DNA from: Pseudomonas sp. TMP9
GTDB lineage: Bacteria > Pseudomonadota > Gammaproteobacteria > Pseudomonadales > Pseudomonadaceae
Assembly (NCBI RefSeq): GCF_037943105.1
Contig: NZ_CP149803.1
Location: 558,001-622,000 of the forward strand
Direction: 5' to 3'
Length of the DNA: 64,000 nucleotides
Part shown: piece after piece, positions 1 through 9,506 of the stretch
Layout of the letters: each line of letters begins with the position of its first letter
Position numbering within the stretch: position 1 is the stretch's first letter
The notes under the pieces: generated by a model
The model's database searches: none
What the model was told of the DNA's origin: nothing
What the model saw: only the letters and a program-made list of their open reading frames with translations
Translations under genes and position numbers: made by a program

Positions 1-461
1 GTGGTCAGCGCTGCCGGCAGGCCGAACAAGCGGATGTGCAGATAGCTGCGCGCCAGCTCATCGAGTTGCACCGACGGGTTCATCAGCTTCAATGCCGCGT
101 CACTCAGTGGCAGCGCCAGGCCGATCAACAGTGCGGCCAATAGCCCGCCAAGCAGCAAACCTTGCAGCAGAATTTGCCGCAGCGCGCCGCCATCATTTCG
201 CCCGGCGGCCTGTGCGCTAAAGCCGGTGGTGCCCATGCGCAAAAAGCCCACCGTCCAAACCAGCAAGGTGTACAAGCTGCCGCCCACGGCCACCGCAGCC
301 AGTTGGTGCGCGTGTGGCAGATGGCCGATCACGGCGCTGTCGACCAGCGCCACTAAAGGCACCGAGAGGTTGCTCAAAATCATCGGCGCCGCCAGCGCCC
401 ACACGCGTTTGTGCGTGGGTGCGTGCTGCCAGGCATCGCGTACAGCGCTTATCACATGCAC
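1..461 (-). CDS. MATE-family efflux protein (DinF-like), 3' part cut by window edge
   Basis: This is the N-terminal part (about 153 residues) of a multidrug and toxin extrusion transporter that runs off the left edge. The translation reads VISAVRDAWQHAPTHKRVWA and continues with membrane segments typical of the family (LAAPMILSNLSVPLVALVDSA, then LLVWTVGFLRMGTTGFSAQA). The motif 'P.ILSNLSVPL.ALVDSAVIGHL' places it in the DinF branch of MATE, cation-driven exporters of the inner membrane. No ATG fits: the only ATG nearby is followed at once by TGA. The start is therefore GTG at 459-461 or GTG at 453-455, with a stop just upstream. Substrate unknown. Confidence 0.8.
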   Translation of the reverse strand, partial: MHVISAVRDAWQHAPTHKRVWALAAPMILSNLSVPLVALVDSAVIGHLPHAHQLAAVAVGGSLYTLLVWTVGFLRMGTTGFSAQAAGRNDGGALRQILLQGLLLGGLLAALLIGLALPLSDAALKLMNPSVQLDELARSYLHIRLFGLPAALT

Positions 462-641
462 TCTCTATTTGAAGTGGAACAGGCTGCAACGAGACGCGCA
501 GGCCCGCATAGCAGGCGCTATTAAACACTGATCAACGGATGCGCGCTGCTCAGCAGTTTTGCGGATGCCCGCTTAGTCGTTAGCAAGCGGCTCGACTATA
601 GTGTTACCCCTCTGCACCTATCCCCCCTGTTGGAGCCCGAA

Positions 642-3600
642 ATGCCGAAGAATGGACTGCTTCTGGCGCTGGTCCTGAGCCTACTCAGTGCCTGTGACTC
701 ATCCACCCCTGGCCCGGCTGAGGTGACGGCGACCCAAGCCAGCCCCGCCATTAGCGAGGCGGCTAAGCCTGCCGTAGACCGTGAGGCGCTGGCCGAGCGT
801 TATGCGGGTCGCGAGCTGACGGTGGTGGATGTCTCGGAGATTCAGCTAGAGGGCGCCAGCACTTTATCGATCAGTTTCTCGGTGCCGCTTGATCCCGAGC
901 AAAAGCTCGCCGAGCGCCTGCACCTGGTCGACAGCAAAGAGGGCAAGGTGGACGGTGCGTGGGAACTCGCGGATAACTTGATGGAAGTGCGCCTGCGCCC
1001 TCTGGAGCCGCAGCGCAAACTGGTGCTGACGGTGGACGCCGGGTTGCGGGCGCTGAATGACCAACGTCTGGCCGCTGAGCACGTCACCCGCTTGGAAACC
1101 CGTGACCTGCAAGCCAGTGTCGGTTTCGCCAGTCGTGGCTCGGTGCTGCCCACGCGTTTGGCTGAAGGCCTGCCGGTGATTGCCCTGAACGTCGATAAAG
1201 TGAATGTTGAATTCTTCCGCATCAAGGCTGAGTCGCTGCCGGCCTTCCTCAATCGCTGGGGGCGTTCGAGTAACCTGGATACTTGGGAGTCGCGCAGCTT
1301 GCTGCCGATGGCTGAGCTGGTGTACGGCGGCCGCTTTGACCTGAACCCGGCGCGCAACACCCGCGAAACCCTGCTGCTGCCGATTGCCGGCTTGGCGCCT
1401 TTTAAGCAGCCCGGTGTGTACCTGGCCGTGATGCGTGAAGCCGGCAGCTACAACTATTCGCAGCCCGCCACGCTGTTCACCTTAAGTGATATCGGCCTGT
1501 CGGCACGGCGCTACCAGAACCGCATGGATGTGTTTACCCAAGCCCTGGCAGGTGGCGATGCGTTGGCCGACGTGCGCCTAGAAATTCTCGATGGCGAAGG
1601 CCAGGTGTTGGCTGAGGGCGAAACCGACAGCGCTGGCCACTCAGAACTGCCGCTGCCGGACAAAGCCGAGGTGCTGTTGGCCCATCAGGGCGAGCAAACC
1701 AGCTTACTGCGTCTTAACAGCTCGGCGCTGGACCTGGCTGAGTTTGATATCGCCGGGCCGGTGGCCCATCCGTTGCAGTTCTTTGTGTTTGGTCCGCGTG
1801 ATTTGTATCGCCCCGGCGAAATCGTGTTGCTCAATGGCCTGCTGCGAGATGCCGATGGCCGCGCGCTAAAAGCCCAGCCGGTGAATGTGCAAGTGCGCCG
1901 CCCGGATGAACAGATCAGCCGCAAATTCGTTTGGCAGGCCGATGACGCTGGCCTTTATCAGTACTCACTGCAACTGGCTGACGAAGCGCCGACTGGGCGC
2001 TGGCAGTTGCTGTTCGATCTAGGCGATGGCCGCCAGCAGCTGTATGAGTTTTCCGTCGAAGATTTCCTGCCAGAACGTATGGCGCTGGAGCTTAAAGGCC
2101 GTGATACGCCGTATAGCCCCGCTGAAAACGCTCAATTTGATGTCACGGGACGCTATTTGTATGGCGCGCCAGCGGCAGGTAATCGTCTCAGCGGGCAACT
2201 CTATGTGCGCCCGCTGCGCGAGGCCGTGGCCAGCCTGCCGGGTTACCAGTTTGGTTCAGTCACCGAAGAAGAACTGAGCGAGGACATCGAGCTGGATGAA
2301 ACCAGCCTGGACGAGCAGGGCAAGGCCATCGTGGATATCGAAAGCCGCTGGGCCGATGCCAAATCGCCACTGCGCCTGATTCTGCAGGCCAGCCTGCAGG
2401 AGTCCGGTGGCCGGGCGATTACCCGGCGCGTGATTCAGCCGGTATGGCCAGCCGAGCGCCTGCCCGGTGTGCGCGGGCTGTTCGACGGTGAGGAAGTGGA
2501 TGCCGACAGCCTCGCCGAGTTTGAAGTGCTGGTGGCGGATGCCGCGGGCAACAAGCTGGCCGCCGATCAACTCAGCGTGCGTCTGATCCGCGAGCGCCGT
2601 GACTACTTCTGGAACTTCTCCGAGAGCGATGGCTGGAGCCATAACTACAACGAGAAATTCCTCACCCTCAACGAAGAAACGCTGCAAGTCGCAGCCGGTG
2701 GCACCGCTAAAATCAGCTTCCCGGTGGAGTGGGGCCCGTATCGCGTCGAAGTTATCGATGGGCAAACGGGCATGCTCAGCAGCCTGCGTTTTTGGGCCGG
2801 CTACCGCTGGCAGGACAATGCTGACGGCGGCGCGGTGCGACCGGACCAAGTCAAGTTGGCGCTGGATAAACCCGCTTACGCTGATGGCGAAACAGCCCAA
2901 GTCACCGTGACCCCGCCTGCCGCAGGCAAGGGTTACCTGATGGTCGAGTCCAGCGAAGGACCATTGTGGTGGCAAGAGGTCGAGGTGCCTGCCGAAGGTA
3001 AAACCTTCGACATCCCGATTGCCAAGGATTGGGCGCGGCACGACCTGTATGTCAGCGCCTTGGTCATTCGCCCCGGCGAGCGCCAGAGCAATGCCACGCC
3101 TAAACGTGCGGTCGGCCTGCTGCATCTGCCATTGCAGCGTGCGCCGCGCAAACTGGCGCTGACACTGACCGCGGCGGAGAAAATTCGGCCCAACCAACCG
3201 CTCACGGTCAAGGTGCAGGCGCGTAATGCGGATGGCAGCATCCCGAAACAGGCGTACGTGCTGGTTGCGGCGGTGGATGTCGGCATTCTCAATATCACTG
3301 AGTACGCCACGCCCGATCCCTTCGCTAACTTCTTTGGCCGCAAGGCCTATGGCGCGGATCATCTGGATATTTACGGCCAGTTGATCGAAGCCGGCCAAGG
3401 TCGGGTGGCTAAGCTGGCCTTCGGTGGCGATGCCGCGCTGGCCGCGGGCGGCAAGCGTCCGGACACCAGCGTGCTGATCGTCGCGCTGCAAAGCCAACCG
3501 CTGGCGTTGAACGATCAGGGTGAAGGTGAAGTCAGCCTGGCTATTCCCGACTTCAACGGCGAGCTGCGGCTGATGGCGCAAGCCTGGACCGACGAGCATT

Positions 3601-5564
3601 ACGGCATGGGCGAAGGTAAAACGCTGGTCGCCGCGCCGCTGATTGCCGAGCTGTCGGCGCCGCGCTTCCTTGCCGGCGGCGATGAAACCACCCTGGCGCT
3701 TGACCTCAGTAACCTGTCCGGGCGTGAGCAGAAACTGGATGTGCAACTGCGCGCTGAAGGGCAGCTGCGCCTGACGCAAAACTCAGACGCGGCGGTGGCA
3801 CCGATTACTCTGGCGGATGGTCAGCGCACTATTGTGCGTATCCCGGTGACCGCGCTGGGCGGTTATGGTCAGGGCCGTTTCAAGGTCAGCGTCAAGGGTT
3901 TGGTATTGCCGGGTGAGGATCTGCCGCCGTTTAGCCGTGAGTGGCAAATTGGCATCCGCCCAGCCTATCCGGCGCAATTGCAGCACTTTCGTGCGGTACT
4001 CAAGGACGAGGCGTGGCTGCTGCCGGCCGATGCCTTGAGCGCTTTTGAGCCGGCAGGTCTGGAAGCGCGTTTGGCGATTTCCAGCCGGCCGCCGCTGAAT
4101 CTAGGCGAACAGATTCGCGCCCTCAAGGCGTACCCCTATGGCTGTCTGGAGCAGACCACCAGTGGCCTCTACCCGTCGCTGTACGCCGATGCCGCCACGT
4201 TGCAGCGCTTGGGCGTGGAAGCTGAGCCGGATGAGCAGCGCAAACGCGCCATCGAGTTGGGTATCGAGCGGTTGCTGAGCATGCAGCGCTACAACGGTAG
4301 CTTCGGCCTATGGGGTGCCGACGGCGATGAGGAGTATTGGCTGACCGCCTATGTCAGTGACTTTCTGTTGCGCGCCCGTGAGCAAGGTTTCGGTGTGCCA
4401 GAAGACGCACTAAAAAAGGCTAACGAACGCCTGCTGCGCTACCTGCAGGAGCGTCAGTTGATCGAGGTTAACTACAGCGACAACGCCAACCACAGCCGCT
4501 TTGCCGTGCAAGCGTATGCCGCCTATGTGTTGGCGCGCAGCCAACAGGCGCCGCTGGGCGCACTGCGTAGCCTGTATGAGCGGCGCAGCGATGCGTTGTC
4601 CGGTTTGCCGTTGGTGCATCTGGCCGTGGCCTTGCAGAAAATGGGCGACCAACCGCGCGCGGATGACCTGCTAAGCGCTGGCCTAAACCGTGGCCGTGAA
4701 AGCGACACCTGGCTGGCGGATTACGGCAGCCCGCTGCGCGATCAGGCGCTGATTCTGGCGCTGCTGGAAGAGCACGACTTGGCGCCTGATCGCCGTGAAG
4801 AACGCCTGTTCAACTTGGCCGATGAAGTGGCCGGGCAGCAGTGGCTGTCAACCCAGGAGCGCAATTCGCTGTACCTGGCCGGGCGCAATCTGCTGAGCAA
4901 ACCGGAACCGAGCTGGAGCGCGACACTGCAGAGCGCCAGCTTGGCGTTTGAGTTGAGCAATGCACAGTCCGGACTCAAGCTTGAGGGTGCCGATTTGGCG
5001 TCGCCGTTGCGTATCAGCAATGCCAGCAACAAGCCGAGCGATACACCGCTGTATCAGCAGTTGACCCTCTCCGGCTACCCAAGTCAGCCCCCGGCAGCCG
5101 GCGGCGAAAACCTCAGCATCTACCGTGAATATTTAGGCATGGACGGTGAGGCGCTAGACCTGAGCAACCTGCGCAGCGGCGAGCTGGTGCTGGTGCATGT
5201 GGCGGTTTCCGCTAAGCAGCGGGTGCCAGATGCCTTGGTGGTCGACCTTTTGCCGGCAGGCCTGGAGTTGGAAAATCAGAACCTGGCGCAAAGCTCGGCC
5301 AGCCTGGATGACGCCAGCAGCGCGGTGAAGGAGTGGCGTGAGTCGATGCAGAACGCGGCGATCAAGCACCAAGAGTTCCGTGGTGATCGCTACGTCGCGG
5401 CGCTGGATGTAAGCAGCTATGACACCACCCACTTGCTCTACTTGGCCCGTGCCGTCACCCCCGGCAGCTACCGTGTACCGCCGCCGCAGGTGGAGTCGAT
5501 GTATCGACCAAACTGGCAGGCACTGGGTGAAAGCCCTGGGCGTTTGGTGGTTAAGGAGCGTTAA
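642..5564 (+). CDS. Bacterial alpha-2-macroglobulin lipoprotein (YfhM/ECAM type)
   Basis: Periplasmic protease trap of about 1640 residues, close to E. coli YfhM (about 1650). The start is ATG 642, with TTGGAG at 630-635 as ribosome site; an in-frame TTG at 630 is less likely. The signal peptide ends in a lipobox (LLSAC), so the protein should be a lipoprotein. The thioester motif CLEQ is intact, with its cysteine near residue 1168 (codon 4143-4145) inside PYGCLEQTTSGLYPSLY, so covalent trapping of proteases is expected. In many Proteobacteria the gene is next to pbpC and is thought to guard the cell when the wall is breached, with PBP1C repairing peptidoglycan. Here pbpC also follows, but a small gene on the other strand lies between. 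Confidence 0.95.
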   Translation: MPKNGLLLALVLSLLSACDSSTPGPAEVTATQASPAISEAAKPAVDREALAERYAGRELTVVDVSEIQLEGASTLSISFSVPLDPEQKLAERLHLVDSKEGKVDGAWELADNLMEVRLRPLEPQRKLVLTVDAGLRALNDQRLAAEHVTRLETRDLQASVGFASRGSVLPTRLAEGLPVIALNVDKVNVEFFRIKAESLPAFLNRWGRSSNLDTWESRSLLPMAELVYGGRFDLNPARNTRETLLLPIAGLAPFKQPGVYLAVMREAGSYNYSQPATLFTLSDIGLSARRYQNRMDVFTQALAGGDALADVRLEILDGEGQVLAEGETDSAGHSELPLPDKAEVLLAHQGEQTSLLRLNSSALDLAEFDIAGPVAHPLQFFVFGPRDLYRPGEIVLLNGLLRDADGRALKAQPVNVQVRRPDEQISRKFVWQADDAGLYQYSLQLADEAPTGRWQLLFDLGDGRQQLYEFSVEDFLPERMALELKGRDTPYSPAENAQFDVTGRYLYGAPAAGNRLSGQLYVRPLREAVASLPGYQFGSVTEEELSEDIELDETSLDEQGKAIVDIESRWADAKSPLRLILQASLQESGGRAITRRVIQPVWPAERLPGVRGLFDGEEVDADSLAEFEVLVADAAGNKLAADQLSVRLIRERRDYFWNFSESDGWSHNYNEKFLTLNEETLQVAAGGTAKISFPVEWGPYRVEVIDGQTGMLSSLRFWAGYRWQDNADGGAVRPDQVKLALDKPAYADGETAQVTVTPPAAGKGYLMVESSEGPLWWQEVEVPAEGKTFDIPIAKDWARHDLYVSALVIRPGERQSNATPKRAVGLLHLPLQRAPRKLALTLTAAEKIRPNQPLTVKVQARNADGSIPKQAYVLVAAVDVGILNITEYATPDPFANFFGRKAYGADHLDIYGQLIEAGQGRVAKLAFGGDAALAAGGKRPDTSVLIVALQSQPLALNDQGEGEVSLAIPDFNGELRLMAQAWTDEHYGMGEGKTLVAAPLIAELSAPRFLAGGDETTLALDLSNLSGREQKLDVQLRAEGQLRLTQNSDAAVAPITLADGQRTIVRIPVTALGGYGQGRFKVSVKGLVLPGEDLPPFSREWQIGIRPAYPAQLQHFRAVLKDEAWLLPADALSAFEPAGLEARLAISSRPPLNLGEQIRALKAYPYGCLEQTTSGLYPSLYADAATLQRLGVEAEPDEQRKRAIELGIERLLSMQRYNGSFGLWGADGDEEYWLTAYVSDFLLRAREQGFGVPEDALKKANERLLRYLQERQLIEVNYSDNANHSRFAVQAYAAYVLARSQQAPLGALRSLYERRSDALSGLPLVHLAVALQKMGDQPRADDLLSAGLNRGRESDTWLADYGSPLRDQALILALLEEHDLAPDRREERLFNLADEVAGQQWLSTQERNSLYLAGRNLLSKPEPSWSATLQSASLAFELSNAQSGLKLEGADLASPLRISNASNKPSDTPLYQQLTLSGYPSQPPAAGGENLSIYREYLGMDGEALDLSNLRSGELVLVHVAVSAKQRVPDALVVDLLPAGLELENQNLAQSSASLDDASSAVKEWRESMQNAAIKHQEFRGDRYVAALDVSSYDTTHLLYLARAVTPGSYRVPPPQVESMYRPNWQALGESPGRLVVKER

Positions 5565-5574
5565 GCCTGAACCA

Positions 5575-5599
5575 GTAGCCCGGATTTCATCCGGGCTAC
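5575..5599. repeat. Hairpin repeat, GTAGCCCGGAT family
   Basis: A near-perfect palindrome with arms GTAGCCCGGAT and ATCCGGGCTAC lies 10 bases after the alpha-2-macroglobulin stop. The same arms recur at 57413-57464 and 62841-62899, and degenerate single arms near 18131 and 18269. It is a REP-like intergenic repeat and could end or stabilise the convergent transcripts here. Confidence 0.75.
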
Positions 5600-5612
5600 A
5601 TGTAGGCGCTGT

Positions 5613-5906
5613 CTAGCTGATCAGGCCACTGAGCAGCCACAAGCCGAGTACCAGCCAGATCATCCCGGCAATAATTGAGCGGCGGATAAACGCTCGGACG
5701 GCTAGATAGAGCAGCCACAGGCCGATCACCAGCACCATGATGCTGAGTAATGACGGCGTCACGCCCAAGGCTTTAGACATGCCTGCAATAAAACTGCTGA
5801 CCGCTCCGCCGAGCATGCCGAAGAAGCCGCTCATGCCCTCGATGATAAAGCGGATCACTGAGCCGACCGCTTCACCCAAGGATTCAAAAAAACCGTCTAC
5901 ACCCAC
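5613..5906 (-). CDS. Small membrane protein of unknown function
   Basis: 97 residues, starting at GTG 5904-5906, chosen because GGTGGA lies about 8 bases upstream; the longer open frame to 6017 has no ribosome site and overlaps the pbpC leader. The N-terminal half is an amphipathic, glycine-rich stretch (VGVDGFFESLGEAVGSVIRF, then GFFGMLGGAVSSFIAGM). The C-terminal half has two membrane segments (LLSIMVLVIGLWLLYLAV and IIAGMIWLVLGLWLLSGLIS). No enzymatic motif is visible and I do not recognise the family. It lies tail to tail with the alpha-2-macroglobulin gene and head to head with pbpC, splitting what is usually a two-gene unit. Confidence 0.6.
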   Translation of the reverse strand: MGVDGFFESLGEAVGSVIRFIIEGMSGFFGMLGGAVSSFIAGMSKALGVTPSLLSIMVLVIGLWLLYLAVRAFIRRSIIAGMIWLVLGLWLLSGLIS

Positions 5907-6032
5907 TATTTGAGTTCCACCTAACTTGGTCTTGATGACTGCTGCGCGCCAGTGTGACAGGCATTTGGCACAATGGCAGCGCTGTTGGCCGTTTGGCCGT
6001 CGCGCTTCGCGATACAAGGACTGAACCCGCGC

Positions 6033-8414
6033 ATGACCCGCGTTAAACCATTTTATCTCTTGGCTATTAGCTTTTGGCGTAAACGTCTGTGGCCGCTTTT
6101 ACGCTGGCCTTGGCTGGGCATGCCGTTGTGCGTGCTATTGGCGTTAGGGCTGGCTGACCGGCTGTTTCCGTTGCCCTTGCCTGCCGATGATCTGGCCCGT
6201 GTGGTGTTGGCCGAAGACGGTACGCCGCTGTGGCGTTTTGCCGATCATGACGGCGTGTGGCGTTACCCGGTCAGCCCCGCTGAGGTATCACCCTATTACC
6301 TTGAGGCGCTGCTGACCTATGAAGACCGCTGGTTTTACCAGCATCTTGGGGTTAACCCGCTGGCGCTGGGCCGCGCTGCTTGGCAAAACCTTAGCGGCGG
6401 GCGCGTGCTCTCAGGCGGCAGTACCCTGTCGATGCAGGTGTCGCGGTTGCTCGATCCGCATGCGCGCAGCTACCCCGGCAAGCTTAAGCAGCTGTGGCGT
6501 ACGCTGCAGCTGGAGTGGCACCTGTCCAAGGATGAAATCCTTACCCTGTACCTCAATCGCGCGCCGTTTGGCGGCACCTTGCAGGGCGTGGCGGCGGCCA
6601 GTTGGGCTTATCTGGGTAAGTCGCCGCGCCAGTTGACCCGCGCCGAGGCCGCGTTGCTCGCGGTGCTGCCGCAAGCCCCCAGCCGTTTGCGTCCGGATCG
6701 TCACCCTGAACGCGCCCAAACAGCGCGGGATAAGGTCTTGAGGCGTTTAGCCAGTTTCCACGTGTGGCCGCAAGTGGCGATCAATGACGCGCTGCAAGAG
6801 CCGGTGCTGCTTGCCCCGCGTCAGGAGCCGCGGCTGGCCCCCCTGTTGGCGCGGCGCTTAAACAAAGCCGGCAGCCCTCCACTGATTCGCACCACCTTGG
6901 ATGCTGCGTTGCAACGCCGGCTGGAGGACTTGCTGCTGGGTTGGCGGGCACGCTTACCGGAGCGTACCTCGGCAGCGATTTTGGTGGTTGAGCAGCCGAG
7001 TATGGCGGTGCGGGCGTACCTGGGATCGGTGGATATTGGCGATGCCAAACGCTTTGGCCATGTCGACATGATCAGTGCGGTGCGCTCGCCCGGTTCGACG
7101 CTCAAGCCATTTCTGTATGGCATGGCGCTGGATGAGGGGCTGATCCATTCCGAATCGCTGCTGCAGGATGTGCCGCGCCGCTATGGCGATTACCGGCCGG
7201 GCAACTTTGCCGCGGGTTTTAGTGGTGCGGTGTCCGCCAGCGAAGCGCTGGCCACATCCTTGAATCTGCCCGCTGTGCAGCTGCTTGAAGCCTATGGGCC
7301 AAAGCGTTTTGCCGGCGAGTTACGCAGTGCCGGGGTGCCGTTGCTGCTGCCGCCGCTGGCTGAGCCAAACTTGGCATTGATTCTTGGCGGCGCAGGCAGT
7401 CGCCTAGAAGAGTTGGTCAGTGGCTACAGCGCCTTTGCCCGTGGCGGCATGGCCGCGCGCCTGCGTTTTCAGCCGCAAGATGGGTTGCATGAGCGACGCT
7501 TGTTGTCGCCCGGCGCCGCGTGGATCGTGCGGCGCATTCTCAGCGGTCAGGCGCGACCGGACCGCGACCCGCGTGCGCAGTTAGTGCAACGCCCCAGCCT
7601 CGCTTGGAAGACCGGCACCAGTTACGGCTTTCGTGATGCGTGGGCGATTGGTGTGGCGCCGCGTTACCTAATCGGTGTGTGGATTGGCCGGCCGGATGGC
7701 ACGCCGGTGCCGGGGCAGTTTGGCTTAGCCTCGGCGGCACCCTTATTGCTGCAAGTGCATGACCTGCTGGTCAATCGCGACAGCCAGCGCGGCATTGCCT
7801 TGCCGATTGATCCGCAGCCTGCTTCCGTTGGCGTCGCAGCGATTTGCTGGCCACTTGGGCAACCTATGGACAGCAGCAACCCTAACTGCCGGCGTCAACG
7901 CTTTGCCTGGACCCTTGAGGGCACCACGCCGCCGACCCTGCAAGCGCTGGATCAGCCGCTGGGTCTCGGCTTAGAGGCGCGAATCTGGGTCAATTCAGCA
8001 GGGCTGCGCGTCGATGCCAGCTGCCCTGACGCCACTTCGCAGCGGCTGGTCTTGTGGCCCGCGCCACTGGAACCCTGGCTGCCACGCCGCGAGCGGCGAA
8101 GTGCGCGCCTGCCCGCAATTGATCCACAGTGCCCGCCGCAGCATGTTGCCGTGGCGGCGCCGCTGTCGATTGTTGGCGTGCGTGACGGTGACCGTTTGCG
8201 TCGCCCGGCCGGCAGTGTTGAGCCGCTGCGGTTACGCCTGTCTGCCTTGGGCGGCAGCGGCCGGCGCTGGTGGTTTGTCGACGGTCAGCCGATTGCCGAA
8301 ACCAGCGCCGATGGCTTATTCAACCAACCCTTTAGTCGTGTCGGTCGCTACCAGCTCAGCGTGCTCGATGAAAGCGGACAGACCGCTCGGCTGGAGTTTC
8401 GGGTGGATGAGTAA
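6033..8414 (+). CDS. pbpC: Penicillin-binding protein 1C (peptidoglycan glycosyltransferase/transpeptidase)
   Basis: 793 residues from ATG 6033 (AAGGA at 6016-6020); an in-frame ATG at 5973 has no ribosome site. Order: short cytoplasmic tail, one membrane anchor (LGMPLCVLLALGLADRLF), GT51 glycosyltransferase with EDRWFYQHLGVNP (catalytic Glu about 97) and the GGSTLSMQ motif, then the transpeptidase with SxxK as SPGSTLKP (Ser about 355, Lys about 358), SLN, and KTGTS (Lys about 526). The C-terminal domain is the BiPBP_C fold of PBP1C proteins. It polymerises and perhaps crosslinks peptidoglycan in the periplasm, as partner of the alpha-2-macroglobulin upstream. The last 250 bases and a short internal block recur as a decayed copy at 11842-12155. 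Confidence 0.95.
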   Translation: MTRVKPFYLLAISFWRKRLWPLLRWPWLGMPLCVLLALGLADRLFPLPLPADDLARVVLAEDGTPLWRFADHDGVWRYPVSPAEVSPYYLEALLTYEDRWFYQHLGVNPLALGRAAWQNLSGGRVLSGGSTLSMQVSRLLDPHARSYPGKLKQLWRTLQLEWHLSKDEILTLYLNRAPFGGTLQGVAAASWAYLGKSPRQLTRAEAALLAVLPQAPSRLRPDRHPERAQTARDKVLRRLASFHVWPQVAINDALQEPVLLAPRQEPRLAPLLARRLNKAGSPPLIRTTLDAALQRRLEDLLLGWRARLPERTSAAILVVEQPSMAVRAYLGSVDIGDAKRFGHVDMISAVRSPGSTLKPFLYGMALDEGLIHSESLLQDVPRRYGDYRPGNFAAGFSGAVSASEALATSLNLPAVQLLEAYGPKRFAGELRSAGVPLLLPPLAEPNLALILGGAGSRLEELVSGYSAFARGGMAARLRFQPQDGLHERRLLSPGAAWIVRRILSGQARPDRDPRAQLVQRPSLAWKTGTSYGFRDAWAIGVAPRYLIGVWIGRPDGTPVPGQFGLASAAPLLLQVHDLLVNRDSQRGIALPIDPQPASVGVAAICWPLGQPMDSSNPNCRRQRFAWTLEGTTPPTLQALDQPLGLGLEARIWVNSAGLRVDASCPDATSQRLVLWPAPLEPWLPRRERRSARLPAIDPQCPPQHVAVAAPLSIVGVRDGDRLRRPAGSVEPLRLRLSALGGSGRRWWFVDGQPIAETSADGLFNQPFSRVGRYQLSVLDESGQTARLEFRVDE

Positions 8415-8458
8415 TCTATGGTGGGTATAACGGTCTTATGCCGTGATATCGATGGCCA

Positions 8459-8488
8459 AGGATCAATGACGCGTACCTCATTGATCCT
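8459..8488. terminator. Hairpin downstream of pbpC
   Basis: An 11-base perfect stem (AGGATCAATGA with TCATTGATCCT) encloses an 8-base loop, 45 bases after the pbpC stop. Only a weak T-rich run follows (TGCTTTCT), so it is a possible terminator rather than a certain one. The rest of 8415-8688 holds nothing I can identify. Confidence 0.4.
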
Positions 8489-8688
8489 GCTTTCTACCCT
8501 TGGCGGAGGTTGTCGCTTACTCCAATAACGGGATCGTGCTTGTCACCCTGACGTCCATCTATCTGTCTGGCGAAAAACAAACGCAGGGAGACGGCTTTGC
8601 GGAGCTGCCTTAATTTATGCAGGGGTGGTGTTGCTGGCGCTTTGAGCCGTTAACCCACCCCATCAAATGCCACCGCGGCAGGATACGT

Positions 8689-9426
8689 TCAGAGCGGCTG
8701 CCGGGTGGGGCGGATGATGATCTCGTTGACATCAACATCTGCCGGCTGCTCGATGGCATAAGCAATGGCTCGCGCAATCGCATCAGGGTCAATGGCCATC
8801 TCATACATTTCATCAACACCCTTGGCAGTGTCGGGGTCGCTGATTGTACTGGTCAGCTCGGTCGCCACGGCCCCAGGCGAAATATTGGTGGAGCGGATTT
8901 CCCCATTGCCTTCCTGACGAATGCCTTCTGACAGTGCCTTGACGGCAAACTTGGTTGCGGAATAAACGGCGGACCCGGGAAAGACCTTATGCCCGGCTAC
9001 CGACGAGAGATTAATAATGTGGCCGACATGCTGCTCGCGCATGGTCGGCAGCACCGCGGCAATGCCGTAAAGCACGCCTTTGATATTGACATCAATCATC
9101 TTCTCCCACTCGTCGACCTTGAGTTCATCGAGGGGCGACAGCGGCATCAGGCCCGCGTTGTTGACCAGCACGTCGATGCGGCCATACGCCTCCTTCGCCG
9201 CCTTGGCTAGCGACTCGACCTGAGCGCGGTCGGTGACGTCGGTAACCTGATAAATAGCTTCACCCCCCTGCGCCTTGATCGTGTCGCGCAGCTCCACAAG
9301 GCGCTCCTCGCGGCGGGCAGCAAGCACCAGCCTGGCGCCACTCTTTGCCAAACGTAACGCTGTTGCCTTACCGAGACCACTGCTGGCACCGGTAATGATG
9401 ACGACTTTGCCATTGATTTCTGACAT
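8689..9426 (-). CDS. Short-chain dehydrogenase/reductase, YdfG-like
   Basis: 245 residues, a classical SDR. The N-terminal cofactor loop is [11 protein letters not shown], followed by the structural NNAG, LSSVAG carrying the catalytic serine, and YSATK with Tyr about 155 and Lys about 159. The arginines after the second strand (AARREERL) suggest NADP(H). The start ATG has GCAGGAG at a good distance. It is the last gene of a three-gene minus-strand unit behind an NAD(P)H-binding protein and an aldehyde dehydrogenase, which suggests a short carbonyl/aldehyde redox route; the substrate cannot be told. The unit lies between pbpC and a pbpC relic, so it is probably acquired. Confidence 0.9.
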   Translation of the reverse strand: MSEINGKVVIITGASSGLGKATALRLAKSGARLVLAARREERLVELRDTIKAQGGEAIYQVTDVTDRAQVESLAKAAKEAYGRIDVLVNNAGLMPLSPLDELKVDEWEKMIDVNIKGVLYGIAAVLPTMREQHVGHIINLSSVAGHKVFPGSAVYSATKFAVKALSEGIRQEGNGEIRSTNISPGAVATELTSTISDPDTAKGVDEMYEMAIDPDAIARAIAYAIEQPADVDVNEIIIRPTRQPL

Positions 9427-9506
9427 TGGGTTTCTCCTGCGAAAATGAATGATTGAATATTGCAGGTTGACTGTTCCGAGCCGGTGTTACGCCGGCGACG
9501 CGACGG

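Noticed and set aside
2256..3779. Long minus-strand open frame (507 codons) inside the alpha-2-macroglobulin gene
   Set aside because: It is fully antisense to a gene with intact family motifs, has no ribosome site, and is Gln/Arg/His-rich noise typical of GC-rich shadow frames.
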